NCBI RefSeq assembly: GCF_001468285.1
Contig: NZ_LNSB01000024.1
Location: 1-64,000, forward strand
Direction: 5' to 3'
Source: Sphingopyxis sp. HIX
GTDB taxonomy: Bacteria; Pseudomonadota; Alphaproteobacteria; Sphingomonadales; Sphingomonadaceae
Length of the DNA: 64,000 nucleotides
Shown here: positions 17,841 through 25,547 of the stretch, piece after piece
Numbering within the stretch: position 1 is the stretch's first letter
How the letters are laid out: each line of letters starts with the position of its first letter
Made by a program: the position numbers and the translations under genes
The notes under the pieces: generated by a model
Told to the model about the DNA's origin: nothing
The model's database searches: none
The model's input: the letters and a program-made list of their open reading frames with translations, nothing else

Positions 17841-18584
17841 ATGCCGACGATGGACGCCGCGCATGCATTTGCGCTCGACGTCAGTCATGTAAAGGACGGG
17901 GCGGCGCTCGCCGACCTCCTGTCAGAGGCCTGCCGCGCCATGGGCTGCTCCTGGTTCGCGCTGAGCCATCACGTCGATTTTCTCGCTGCGCCCGATCGCG
18001 GCATTCGCATCCATAACTATCCCGAGGAATGGGCGCATTGGTTCGACGAGCGGAAACTCGGCGTGACCGATCCGGTCCATCGTGCGAGCCAGCGGAGTTC
18101 GGCGGGGTTCCTGTGGCACGATATGAAGCCGTTGGCAGGCGAACGGCGCGAGGACGAGATGATCCTCGGCGAGGCGCTACGGCACGGCATTGGCGACGGG
18201 CTCACGGTCCCCGCTCATATTCCCGGCGATGCGCATGGATCGGTATCGTTCGCCTGGAAGCCGGGGATCGCGGCGAACGCCGATGCGCTGCAGTTCGCTC
18301 GCATGATCGGAGGCGCGGCCTTCGATGCTGCGCGGCAAATCGGCAATCCGGCCCTCGCGCGCATCGCGCCGCGGCTCACCGATCGGCAGCGCGAATGCCT
18401 GATATGGGCCGCCAAGGGGGAACCGGTCTGGAAGATCGGGCTTATTCTCGGTCTCAGTCCCGATACGGTCCGCGAGCATCTGCGCAATGCGCGCCAGCGT
18501 TATGAGGCGAATGGCGGGATCACGCTGACCGTGCGGGCGCTGTACGATGGCGACATCAGCTTCGAGGACATCGCGAAGCGCTGA
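17841..18584 (+). CDS. LuxR-family quorum-sensing regulator
   Basis: The protein has 247 residues. The N-terminal autoinducer-binding domain (about 20-165) has the usual aromatic/acidic layout (NYPEEWAHWFDERKLGVTDPV). The C-terminal LuxR helix-turn-helix (about 178-240) reads LTDRQRECLIWAAKGEPVWK and continues with SPDTVREHLRNA. It should bind an acyl-homoserine lactone made by the luxI product of the next gene and act on a lux box. It begins at ATG 17841; an ATG nine bases later is an alternative. A shared AT-rich motif lies upstream. Confidence 0.92.
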   Translation: MPTMDAAHAFALDVSHVKDGAALADLLSEACRAMGCSWFALSHHVDFLAAPDRGIRIHNYPEEWAHWFDERKLGVTDPVHRASQRSSAGFLWHDMKPLAGERREDEMILGEALRHGIGDGLTVPAHIPGDAHGSVSFAWKPGIAANADALQFARMIGGAAFDAARQIGNPALARIAPRLTDRQRECLIWAAKGEPVWKIGLILGLSPDTVREHLRNARQRYEANGGITLTVRALYDGDISFEDIAKR

Positions 18585-18634
18585 GAAAAATCGTGGACAC
18601 CCCCCTATCATGCTATGGTGCGGGTCCGAAAAGC

Positions 18635-18649
18635 CGTTCAATTGGAACG
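18635..18649. promoter_or_regulatory. Lux-box-like palindrome upstream of luxI
   Basis: CGTTCAATTGGAACG is an almost perfect inverted repeat (CGTTC against GAACG) centred 32 bp upstream of the luxI start, in the 89-bp luxR-luxI gap. Position and symmetry fit a LuxR binding site; the sequence itself differs from the Vibrio fischeri lux box. Confidence 0.45.
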
Positions 18650-18673
18650 CCTCTTTCAGAAGGAGGCTTATCC

Positions 18674-19288
18674 ATGCTGCTAATCGTCGACCAACAAAAC
18701 CGGACCCGCGAGCACCTGGTGCTGAGATCCATGTTCGAGGCGCGCAAGCGCGTCTTCATCGATCTCCTGAAATGGGACCTGCCCGCGCTCGCCGGCCGCT
18801 ACGAGCTCGACCAGTTCGACAATGAGGACGCGATCTACCTGATCGTCGCGACCGAGGAGGGCGATCATCTCGCCTCGGCCCGCCTGCTGCTGACGACCCG
18901 GCCCGCGCTGCTCGACACGCTGTTTCCGGGTCTCGTCGAGGGTGAGGTGCCGCAAGGTCCCGATGTGCTCGAGATCACGCGCTTCTGCCTGTCGCCGGGC
19001 ATCGGGGCGCGCGAGCGCAGGATCGCACGCGACGCGCTCCTGGTAGGCCTCGCCGAGTTCGCCCTCGCCAATGGCGTACGCACCTACACCGGCGTCGCCG
19101 AGCTCCCTTGGTTCCGCCAGATCCAGACTTTCGGCTGGGACTGCCGCGCCCTTGGCGAACCCGTGCTCCATCGGGGACAAGCGCTCGCGGCGCTGCGGAT
19201 CGAGATCGACGCCTCGACGATTGCCAAGCTCGCTGCGGCCGGCATCGCCAGCGACGCCGCGGCGACCGACGCCGCCTGCGCCGCGTGA
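18674..19288 (+). CDS. Acyl-homoserine-lactone synthase (LuxI family)
   Basis: The protein has 204 residues; AGGAGG lies eight bases before the ATG, and the longer frame upstream is rejected. The conserved LuxI residues are visible: RKRVFIDLLKWDLP (Arg, Phe, Trp), LDQFDNEDAIYLI (acidic pair) and SARLLLTTRP (Arg). Family enzymes join S-adenosylmethionine with an acyl carrier, usually acyl-ACP, to make the autoinducer; the acyl chain cannot be predicted. It follows luxR by 89 bp and precedes the dioxygenase gene by 10 bp, so luxI, phyH and gntR probably form one transcript. Confidence 0.92.
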   Translation: MLLIVDQQNRTREHLVLRSMFEARKRVFIDLLKWDLPALAGRYELDQFDNEDAIYLIVATEEGDHLASARLLLTTRPALLDTLFPGLVEGEVPQGPDVLEITRFCLSPGIGARERRIARDALLVGLAEFALANGVRTYTGVAELPWFRQIQTFGWDCRALGEPVLHRGQALAALRIEIDASTIAKLAAAGIASDAAATDAACAA

Positions 19289-19298
19289 GGAGAGAACG

Positions 19299-20216
19299 AT
19301 GCTGATCAATCATGCTGCGCTCGACGCACGTTCGCCTCGATCCCCGGCAGCCCGCGACCTCATGGGAAGGGGCTATACGGTTCTCCGCGACGCCGTTCCG
19401 GCTTCGCTAATCGGCGCGATCGCCGAGGATCTCGGGCCACGCTACGAGGCGACGCCTTTTTGTGAAGGCGGCTTCTACGGGACAAGGACCAAGCGGTTCG
19501 GCCGCCTTCTGATCCGCTCGCCACATATGGCCGATCTGGTCATGAACTCTGCCGTCCTCGAGCTCGCCGAGATCGTACTCGGGAACTGGTGCGACCGGAT
19601 CCAGCTCAATCTCACCCAGGCGATCGAGCTTCATCCCGGCGCTCTCGCGCAATTCCCGCACCGTGACCAGAATATGTGGCAGGGTGCGCTTGGCGAGGTC
19701 GAATATCTCGTCAATGTCATGTGGCCGCTTACCCCCTTCACCGAGGAGAATGGCGCGACGATCATCTGGCCGGACAGCCATGGCGTCGAAGCGTTGGTGG
19801 AGGAATCGAAGGAAACCCCGATCGTTGCGGAGGCCCAGCCCGGCGACGCGATCGTCTTCCTCGGCTCGACACTGCACGGCGCCGGCGGAAATCGGAGCGG
19901 CAGCGTCCGCCGCGGAATCATCGTCAGCTACTGCCTCGGCTGGCTCAAGCCCTACGAGAACCAGTGGCTGGCCTATCCGCCGGAGATTGCACGGACATTC
20001 GCGCCAGGCCTCGCGGCGCTTGCCGGCTATGCGCAGCATCGTCCCAATCTCGGCAATTTCGAGGGGCAATGTCCGTCGGTGCTGTTCAATGGCTACCCCG
20101 CCGACCCAATCGCCGCGGTCGATGCGCTCCGGCCCGATCAGCAGGCCCTTCTCGCCGACTATGTCGCCGGGCAGCCGCCGGAAGGAGAAGGCGAGCGCGG
20201 GGCGTTGGCGGCATGA
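19299..20216 (+). CDS. Phytanoyl-CoA dioxygenase (PhyH)-family Fe(II)/2-oxoglutarate oxygenase
   Basis: The protein has 305 residues, starting at the ATG after GGAGAGAACG. The iron-binding HXD is HRDQNMW near residue 121; the distal histidine is in GSTLHGAGGNRSG, followed by an arginine (RRGIIVSY) that could hold 2-oxoglutarate. Fold and motifs support an oxygenase that hydroxylates a small molecule or a peptide-bound residue. In sphingomonads such a gene is a recurrent neighbour of luxI, so it may act on the signal or a co-regulated product; tailoring of the lasso peptide encoded downstream is a further possibility. No direct evidence chooses between them. Confidence 0.87.
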   Translation: MLINHAALDARSPRSPAARDLMGRGYTVLRDAVPASLIGAIAEDLGPRYEATPFCEGGFYGTRTKRFGRLLIRSPHMADLVMNSAVLELAEIVLGNWCDRIQLNLTQAIELHPGALAQFPHRDQNMWQGALGEVEYLVNVMWPLTPFTEENGATIIWPDSHGVEALVEESKETPIVAEAQPGDAIVFLGSTLHGAGGNRSGSVRRGIIVSYCLGWLKPYENQWLAYPPEIARTFAPGLAALAGYAQHRPNLGNFEGQCPSVLFNGYPADPIAAVDALRPDQQALLADYVAGQPPEGEGERGALAA

Positions 20217-20836
20217 GCCCTGGTGCCACGATGGAGCGGGTCTATCTGGATTTGAAGGCACGCATATTGTCTGGCGCCTATCCGCCAGGCACTCGCCTCG
20301 AGGCCGCGCAGCTTTCGAGAACGCTTGCCTCGAGCGCCACTCCGGTCCGCGATGCCCTCTACCGCCTCTCGGGGGAGCGGATCATCGAGAGCTGGCACCA
20401 GGAGGGGTTCCGGCAGCCCCTCCTTGGCGAGGCCGATCTCGTCGACCTCTATGGCTGGGCCGGGGCGCTCCTGTCGATGGCGCTCAAGGGGCGGTCCCCG
20501 CGGCCTGACTTGCCCGGCGGCCTGATCGAACTTGCGGCTCACGACTCCTATCCGGAGGCGATCGAAAGTCTCTTCCGGACCATCGCGACCGGCAGCTCGA
20601 ATGGCGAACTTCGCGCCGCGATCGTCAATATGGTGGAGAGGAGCATGACAATTCGCTCGCTGGAGGTCCGCGTTGATGCCGACGCGCACGATGCTTTGAA
20701 GGCAATGGCGGAGGATTATCGCTTCGGGCGCTGGAGCGCTTTGCGCAGCAAAATCACGCGCTTCCATCGCCGGCGAGCCGGGTTCGCCGGGCGCGTTGCT
20801 GCCGAGATCCGCAAGCGCTCGGAACCCTTGCGATAA
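20213..20836 (+). CDS. GntR-family transcriptional regulator
   Basis: The protein has 207 residues; the ATG overlaps the phyH stop (ATGA). A GntR winged helix occupies about residues 1-70 (RVYLDLKARILSGAYPPGTR, then SATPVRDALYRLSGERIIE). The C-terminal part is short, helical and unlike a full FCD domain. Its gene ends at the very edge of a shared palindromic motif and 98 bp before the first lasso precursor, and the same motif occurs before luxR and fecI. It is therefore the best candidate for the regulator of the quorum-sensing and lasso units. Confidence 0.87.
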   Translation: MSPGATMERVYLDLKARILSGAYPPGTRLEAAQLSRTLASSATPVRDALYRLSGERIIESWHQEGFRQPLLGEADLVDLYGWAGALLSMALKGRSPRPDLPGGLIELAAHDSYPEAIESLFRTIATGSSNGELRAAIVNMVERSMTIRSLEVRVDADAHDALKAMAEDYRFGRWSALRSKITRFHRRRAGFAGRVAAEIRKRSEPLR

Positions 20837-20852
20837 TATTCGGACGATATGA
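20833..20852 (+). promoter_or_regulatory. AT-rich near-palindrome upstream of the lasso operon (shared motif site 2)
   Basis: ATAATATTCGGACGATATGA overlaps the gntR stop codon and is about 80 bp upstream of the first lasso precursor. It matches the sites at 17648-17666 (minus strand) and 30115-30132 in the core ATATTCGGA-N(1-2)-ATAT. The adjoining sequence to 20874 is AT-rich and probably contains the lasso promoter, although no clear -35/-10 pair is visible. Confidence 0.5.
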
Positions 20853-20933
20853 GTCGTATAAAATTCCTATACGGCGCCGCCGCCCTAGCTTCGATCGAGC
20901 CGCAATTCCGCGGCATCTTGGAAGGAAACGATC

Positions 20934-21056
20934 ATGGATCGCGAAACCAATGAACTGATCGAACTCGGCACCGTCACGACGGACACCGCCGGCGACGATC
21001 CGCTGGGCATCGAAGGTGCCGGCAAGTTCAAGGTCACCGGGCTCACCCAGGACTGA
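20934..21056 (+). CDS. Lasso peptide precursor 1
   Basis: This 40-residue ORF is preceded by GGAAGGAAACG. The leader (residues 1-19) ends in TVTTDTA with the threonine at the penultimate leader position that is the hallmark of lasso leaders. The predicted core is 21 residues starting with Gly20: it begins GDDPLGIE and ends TGLTQD. The only suitably placed acidic residue is Glu8 of the core, giving an eight-residue Gly1-Glu8 isopeptide ring; Phe and Lys in GKFKV could act as plug or loop residues. Genes for the B protease and C cyclase follow. The core differs from the sphingomonad lasso peptides I remember (sphingopyxins, sphingonodins). Confidence 0.9.
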   Translation: MDRETNELIELGTVTTDTAGDDPLGIEGAGKFKVTGLTQD

Positions 21057-21064
21057 CCACGGCG

Positions 21065-21090
21065 CCGGGGGCCGGGCAGCCGGCTCCCGG
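21065..21090 (+). terminator. Strong stem-loop between the two lasso precursors
   Basis: CCGGGGGCCGG (21065-21075) pairs with CCGGCTCCCGG (21080-21090) across a GCAG loop, with one G-U pair. It starts eight bases after the stop codon of precursor 1. There is no T-run, so it may be an RNA-stabilising or attenuating hairpin rather than a classical terminator. Confidence 0.5.
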
Positions 21091-21125
21091 CATCGCCCTT
21101 CGATGATCGAGGAAAGGAAATGACC

Positions 21126-21248
21126 ATGGAACGCGAACCCCAGGAGCTCGTCGAGCTCGGCACTGTCACGACCGATACCGCCGGCGACGAAGGCCTGCCG
21201 ATCGAATCCGGCGGGCGCATGCTGCGCCCCGGTCTCGTCCAGGACTGA
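21126..21248 (+). CDS. Lasso peptide precursor 2
   Basis: This 40-residue ORF is homologous to precursor 1 over the whole leader (ELGTVTTDTA is shared). An ATG two codons upstream (21120) is possible, but alignment with precursor 1 and the AGGAAAGGAA spacing favour 21126. The core of 21 residues begins GDEGLPIE and ends PGLVQD; Glu8 is the likely ring acceptor, as in precursor 1. The tail differs strongly (SGGRMLR), so the two products would be distinct lasso peptides made by one B/C pair. The near-identical leaders fit recognition by a single RRE-containing B protein. Confidence 0.88.
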   Translation: MEREPQELVELGTVTTDTAGDEGLPIESGGRMLRPGLVQD

Positions 21249-21249
21249 C

Positions 21250-21274
21250 GGCACCCCGGGGGCCCGGCGGTGCC
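21250..21274 (+). terminator. Stem-loop after lasso precursor 2
   Basis: GGCACC (21250-21255) pairs with GGTGCC (21269-21274); the intervening CCGGGGGCCCGG is itself self-complementary. It sits two bases after the stop codon and before the protease gene. Hairpins here could reduce read-through into the B and C genes, giving more precursor than enzyme. No T-run is seen. Confidence 0.5.
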
Positions 21275-21298
21275 GGGTCTCCGGAAGCCCCAGGCATC

Positions 21299-21955
21299 AT
21301 GGCAATGGGTTGGCAACTGGCGACCGGCACGGGCTATTGCGAGGTGGGCGGCGAGCTTGTCTTCCTCGATCTCGCCCGCGACAAATATTTCTTGCTGCGC
21401 GGGGCCGACCGCGCGGCGTTCGATCGCCTCCGGGCCGGAGAACCCAACGATAGCGAAGCCATCACGCGGCTCGAGCGAGCCGGGCTCATCATGCAGTCGG
21501 GGAAATCCACCAGCATCGGACCGACCGAGATCGAAGTGCCCGAGGATGATCTCATGGCGACGGAGGGCCGAACGGGCCTGCGGATGATTGCTTCGGCGGC
21601 GTTCGCGCTTCGCTGGGCTCGGCGGGCGATGAGGCCTGAGCATATTGCCGCGACTGTCGTCCGGTTTACCGAGCGAAAGCGTGCCATCGGCGTCCCGGGA
21701 ACGGAGGATGCAGCCGCTTCCGTTGCCGCCGCTTATGCCGCGAGCCGCTGGCTCAATCCCATTCCGCCGCGCTGTCTGATCGATGCGCTCGCGCTCGACC
21801 ATATCCTTCTTGCGCGCGGTATCGTCGCGAGCCTCGTCTTCGGCGTGCGGATGTCGCCCTTCAACGCTCATTGCTGGCTCCAGACCCCGGAGACCATCCT
21901 TACCGGTTCGGCTGCCGAGGCCCGTAACTTCACGCCGATCCTGGCCGTCCGGTGA
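21299..21955 (+). CDS. Lasso peptide leader peptidase with fused RRE (McjB-like)
   Basis: The protein has 218 residues. The first 80 residues resemble a PqqD-like RiPP recognition element (YCEVGGELVFLDLARDKYFL, ending in LERAGLIM) that binds the leader. The C-terminal part is a transglutaminase-like cysteine protease: Cys near residue 159 in PPRCLIDALAL and His near 190 in FNAHCWLQ. It would cut after the leader alanine in both precursors to expose Gly1. The B1 and B2 functions are in one chain, as usual in proteobacterial lasso loci. The third catalytic residue is not obvious to me: the place where Asp is expected reads ETILTGS. Confidence 0.92.
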   Translation: MAMGWQLATGTGYCEVGGELVFLDLARDKYFLLRGADRAAFDRLRAGEPNDSEAITRLERAGLIMQSGKSTSIGPTEIEVPEDDLMATEGRTGLRMIASAAFALRWARRAMRPEHIAATVVRFTERKRAIGVPGTEDAAASVAAAYAASRWLNPIPPRCLIDALALDHILLARGIVASLVFGVRMSPFNAHCWLQTPETILTGSAAEARNFTPILAVR

Positions 21956-23649
21956 AGCGGGGACTGCTCGCCTTTCTGGGAGCACCCGACCGCGCGGCGG
22001 ACGTCGCCGCCGCCGCCGAGCAGCATGGCCTTGGCGCGGTCGCGATCGAGCATGACCATATCCTGTTCGCAGGCACGGACCTGCCGTCGCGGCGCCTCGC
22101 GGACGGCGCGGTCATCCTCGGGGATATCTTCACGCGAACCGGGGTGAGCGTTCACGCTCCCGCGGATGGCTGGGGTAATTTCATCGCGGTAGCACGGCGG
22201 GGTGATACGCTGATCGTTGAGCGGGCGGCGCTGACCGGCATGCCGCTATATTGGATCCGGAACGCGGACGGGATCCTCTGCTTCTCGCATCTCGAACTCG
22301 TCCGTGACTTGCTCTCGGACGTTTCGATCGACTGGGAGTTCGTCGGCCAGTCCCTCGCGTACAGTAATCTCAGGACCGAGCGCACGGGCATTGCGGGCCT
22401 GCTCGAGCTGCTCCCCGGCTCCAGCCTCGCGTTCGACGGTCATGGGACCGAGGTCCGGGCGGACTGGTCGCCGTGGGAGCATGTGGCAAAGCCGGCGGCG
22501 AGCGGCGTTGCCGAACTTGCCGCGGCGCTCGAGCGGCGCATCGACAGCAGCGTGAAGGCCTGGAGTTCGGGTCGCAGCGAAATTCTTCTCGAACTGTCGG
22601 GTGGGCTCGACAGTTCGATCGTCGCGGCCTCGCTCTCGGGGGCGGGCGCGGACTTTTCGGCGATCAATTTCGCGACGCCGGGCGCCGATGGCGACGAACG
22701 CCATTTCGCGCGCGCGGTTGCCGAGCGCGTTGGCGCTGCGATGATCGAAGCCCGGAACGACGACACGCGGATCGATCTTCTGTCGCCGCCTGCCCATTTG
22801 CATCCGCGCCCGGGTGCCTATGGCGTTCTCGGCGGCCTTGACCAGGCCTTCGAGGAGGCTGGCGGGGGAAAGGCAAGGGCGATTATCGGCGGCATCGGCG
22901 GCGATAATGTCTTCGCCTTCGACAGCTCTATCGGCCCCGCGGTCGATGCGTTCGAGCAGTTCGGCTTCTCGCGGCGGACCTTTGCCGTACTTCGCGACGT
23001 TGCGCGCGCGGGTGGCGCGACGATCTGGGAGGCGGTCCGCCTGCTGGTACGTGCTCGGCGCGTCGGGCCGCGCCGAGGCTGGCCGCGCGAGACGAGCTTC
23101 TGCAATCAGGCGGCGCTGCCTGCGGCACCCTTCACTCATCCCTGGGACGAGGGGGCGGCTGGCGCGTCGAGAGGCAAGCGCAAGCATGTCGAGGCCATCC
23201 GCCGGATCCTCGATTTCGCCGACCGTCCCGATCGCTGGTACGATCGCGATGTCGGCCTGCCACTGCTGTCGCAGCCGGTCGTCGAGCTCTGCCTGTCGAT
23301 CCCGAGCTGGGTCTGGTTCACCGGTGGCCGGGACCGGGCGGTTGCTCGCGCCGCCTTTGCGAACCGCCTGCCGGCATCGGTCGTGTGGCGGCGCGACAAG
23401 GGGCGACTGGAATCGCTCTGCACCGCCGCCTTCCTGCGGCAGCGGCATGACCTCGGCGAGCTGCTGCTGGACGGCCGTCTCGCCACGCGCGGGCTGCTCG
23501 ATGCGGCGAGCATATCGGCCTATATCGAGGCTGCCGACGTCGTCGGCAATTTCGACTATTTCCGATTGCTTGAGATCGCCGATGTCGAGCGTTGGATCCG
23601 CGCGGTCGAGGCTTCGCCCTTCTTCGGTCCGAGCAGCGACCAGCGCTGA
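21952..23649 (+). CDS. Lasso peptide cyclase (asparagine synthetase-like, McjC)
   Basis: The protein has 565 residues; its GTG/ATG region overlaps the protease stop by four bases. It is homologous to asparagine synthetase B: an N-terminal amidotransferase-like domain without an N-terminal catalytic Cys, then the ATP-pyrophosphatase motif LELSGGLDSSI near residues 214-224, and GGIGGDNVFAFD further on. It would adenylate the core Glu8 side chain and join it to the Gly1 amine while the tail is threaded. Its last 94 bp overlap antisense with the 3' end of the isopeptidase gene. Confidence 0.93.
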   Translation: MKRGLLAFLGAPDRAADVAAAAEQHGLGAVAIEHDHILFAGTDLPSRRLADGAVILGDIFTRTGVSVHAPADGWGNFIAVARRGDTLIVERAALTGMPLYWIRNADGILCFSHLELVRDLLSDVSIDWEFVGQSLAYSNLRTERTGIAGLLELLPGSSLAFDGHGTEVRADWSPWEHVAKPAASGVAELAAALERRIDSSVKAWSSGRSEILLELSGGLDSSIVAASLSGAGADFSAINFATPGADGDERHFARAVAERVGAAMIEARNDDTRIDLLSPPAHLHPRPGAYGVLGGLDQAFEEAGGGKARAIIGGIGGDNVFAFDSSIGPAVDAFEQFGFSRRTFAVLRDVARAGGATIWEAVRLLVRARRVGPRRGWPRETSFCNQAALPAAPFTHPWDEGAAGASRGKRKHVEAIRRILDFADRPDRWYDRDVGLPLLSQPVVELCLSIPSWVWFTGGRDRAVARAAFANRLPASVVWRRDKGRLESLCTAAFLRQRHDLGELLLDGRLATRGLLDAASISAYIEAADVVGNFDYFRLLEIADVERWIRAVEASPFFGPSSDQR

Positions 23650-25547
23650 TACTGCCCGGCCTTGGCGGGATCGGGGTCGATCGCGCCTTGCAGCCAGTAA
23701 CGAAACCAGTCGAGATTGCGCTGATAGGCGGCGAGCTTCTGCCGGGGCTCGGCCTTGATGTGTGCAGCGAACGGGAAGATGTGCATCTCGGCGAGCCGGG
23801 CGGTCGCGAGCTTGCTGAACAGTTCGAGCGAGAGCCGCGCTTCATGTTCGGGCAGCTGCATGAGGAGGGGCGCGTGAATGTTGGAGGTGTCGAGCGCCGC
23901 TGAAAGGCGCTTCCAGCCGTCCGGCGATTCATCGGGTGATCCGACCTTCCAGACTTCGCGCACATTTTTGATGAAGGTCTCGCGCCCGGGCCGCGCGTTG
24001 AACCAGTAATAGCTTGGTTCGAGCTGAACCGAGGCGATCGAGGCGGCCTTGAGCAAATCACTGTGCCGGAGCGTCCACGTCGTGACCTCGCTCCCGAAGC
24101 TGAGGCCCCCCATGCCGACGCGCGCCGGATCGACGATCCCGCGCTTTGCGAGGAGATCGACCGCGGCACGAACAGCCTCCATGCCCTGTTCGTAGCGTGC
24201 TTCTCCGACCGCGCCGCTTGGCACCGAATTGATGCAGAGTGCGGCGATCCCGTTCGCGGCAAGCGCGCGCAGCGGCCATTCGTCGCCGACACCGCCGCGC
24301 AGATATCCCGCGCAGCGATAGTAAGTGACGAAGAGCGGCAGCCGCCCGGGGATCTTCGGGCGGATCAATACGCCCGACGCACGGCTGCCGCTCACCTGCC
24401 ACGCGATGGTTTCGGCAAGGAGCCCTTCGCTGTCAGGATCTGGATTGGGGGAGGAGACGACGGTCTTGTTGCCGCCCTCGCCGATACGGACGAGGCGCGG
24501 CGCGATATCGGGGGCGGCTTCGACGCAGAAGATGGCAGCCTGCGCTGCGGCGCAGGGCAGATAATGGGTACGGCCGCCCGAGAGTTGTCCGTCCGCAGCG
24601 GCGAGGCGGGTCAGCCTTGCTGTTCGTGCCGACCAAGCGAACAGGGTCTGGTGGAAGTCCGCGTCATGGAGCGCGACGACCGCGCTTCCGTCGCTTCGGG
24701 GCGCCCACCAGGAGAGGCGCAGCTCACCCGGGGGACATTGGCTTTTTGCCGCGCACATACCGCGGGCTCCGAGCGCGGTGCGCAGCGCGACGGGCAAATC
24801 GGCTGGCGAAACGAGAGCGGGATGCGGCTGTGGTTCGAGCAGCGCCTGATCGGCGGCATCTGCGGCGACGGGCGCGAGGGCACCGGCATCGTAGCGTAGG
24901 AAGTGGCGCGGCGCGGCAGCGAGCAGCGGCGCCCTGTCGAACCAGTCGCCCGAGAAGCGCTGCGTGGCCGGGCGCCCGTTGATCAGGGCGCCATGATAGA
25001 GCGGCTGGGCAAGGTCGGTGGCGCCGTCGACGAGGATGCCGGTTTCGCGCTCGGCTTCCTCGGCGCGTGCAATAGTGGCCCGCGACGGCCCCTCGCGCGT
25101 GACGAGCGCACCGTCGGCCCGAAACGCGAATGCCTCGATGTCGCTGTCGCCGTCCGCGATGGCACGAAAGCCCGAGCCGTCGGTTGCGCTGGCCCAGAGG
25201 CCGACCCGTCCGTCGACGAGCGCGCGAACGACAAGGCGATGGCTGTCCGGACCCCATTTGGCCTCACCGGCTACGATCACGCCAGCATCGTCCCACATCG
25301 CCGTTCCGAGACGACCAAGCGAGCGCGGGGGTGACCGGCCGTCGGCCGCAACCAGATACCAGTCGACGTCGATGCGGTTCGTGGCGGTCGATGGCCTCTC
25401 AATCCTGTAGGCGATCCAGCGACCGTCGGGAGACGCCGCAAGCCCCGAAATATCGGCGGTCTCGACGATCTCCCTCGGCGTCGTCTGGCTGGCCGCGGGC
25501 GATGCCGCGGCCAGCAGGGCAAGGATCAGCGTCAGCCGTCCTACCAT
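23556..25547 (-). CDS. Lasso peptide isopeptidase (prolyl-oligopeptidase fold, AtxE2-like)
   Basis: The protein has 663 residues with an N-terminal signal peptide (LTLILALLAAASPAASQ), so it is exported to the periplasm. An N-terminal beta-propeller-like region is followed by an S9 peptidase domain with the serine motif GGLSFGS (Ser483); a histidine near FPFAAHIKAEP may complete the triad. In proteobacterial lasso loci this enzyme hydrolyses the isopeptide ring of the cognate lasso peptide. Its start overlaps the TonB-receptor stop, so uptake and cleavage genes are coupled. The C-terminal 31 residues are encoded antisense to the cyclase gene. Confidence 0.92.
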   Translation of the reverse strand: MVGRLTLILALLAAASPAASQTTPREIVETADISGLAASPDGRWIAYRIERPSTATNRIDVDWYLVAADGRSPPRSLGRLGTAMWDDAGVIVAGEAKWGPDSHRLVVRALVDGRVGLWASATDGSGFRAIADGDSDIEAFAFRADGALVTREGPSRATIARAEEAERETGILVDGATDLAQPLYHGALINGRPATQRFSGDWFDRAPLLAAAPRHFLRYDAGALAPVAADAADQALLEPQPHPALVSPADLPVALRTALGARGMCAAKSQCPPGELRLSWWAPRSDGSAVVALHDADFHQTLFAWSARTARLTRLAAADGQLSGGRTHYLPCAAAQAAIFCVEAAPDIAPRLVRIGEGGNKTVVSSPNPDPDSEGLLAETIAWQVSGSRASGVLIRPKIPGRLPLFVTYYRCAGYLRGGVGDEWPLRALAANGIAALCINSVPSGAVGEARYEQGMEAVRAAVDLLAKRGIVDPARVGMGGLSFGSEVTTWTLRHSDLLKAASIASVQLEPSYYWFNARPGRETFIKNVREVWKVGSPDESPDGWKRLSAALDTSNIHAPLLMQLPEHEARLSLELFSKLATARLAEMHIFPFAAHIKAEPRQKLAAYQRNLDWFRYWLQGAIDPDPAKAGQYQRWSLLGPKKGEASTARIQRSTSAISSNRK

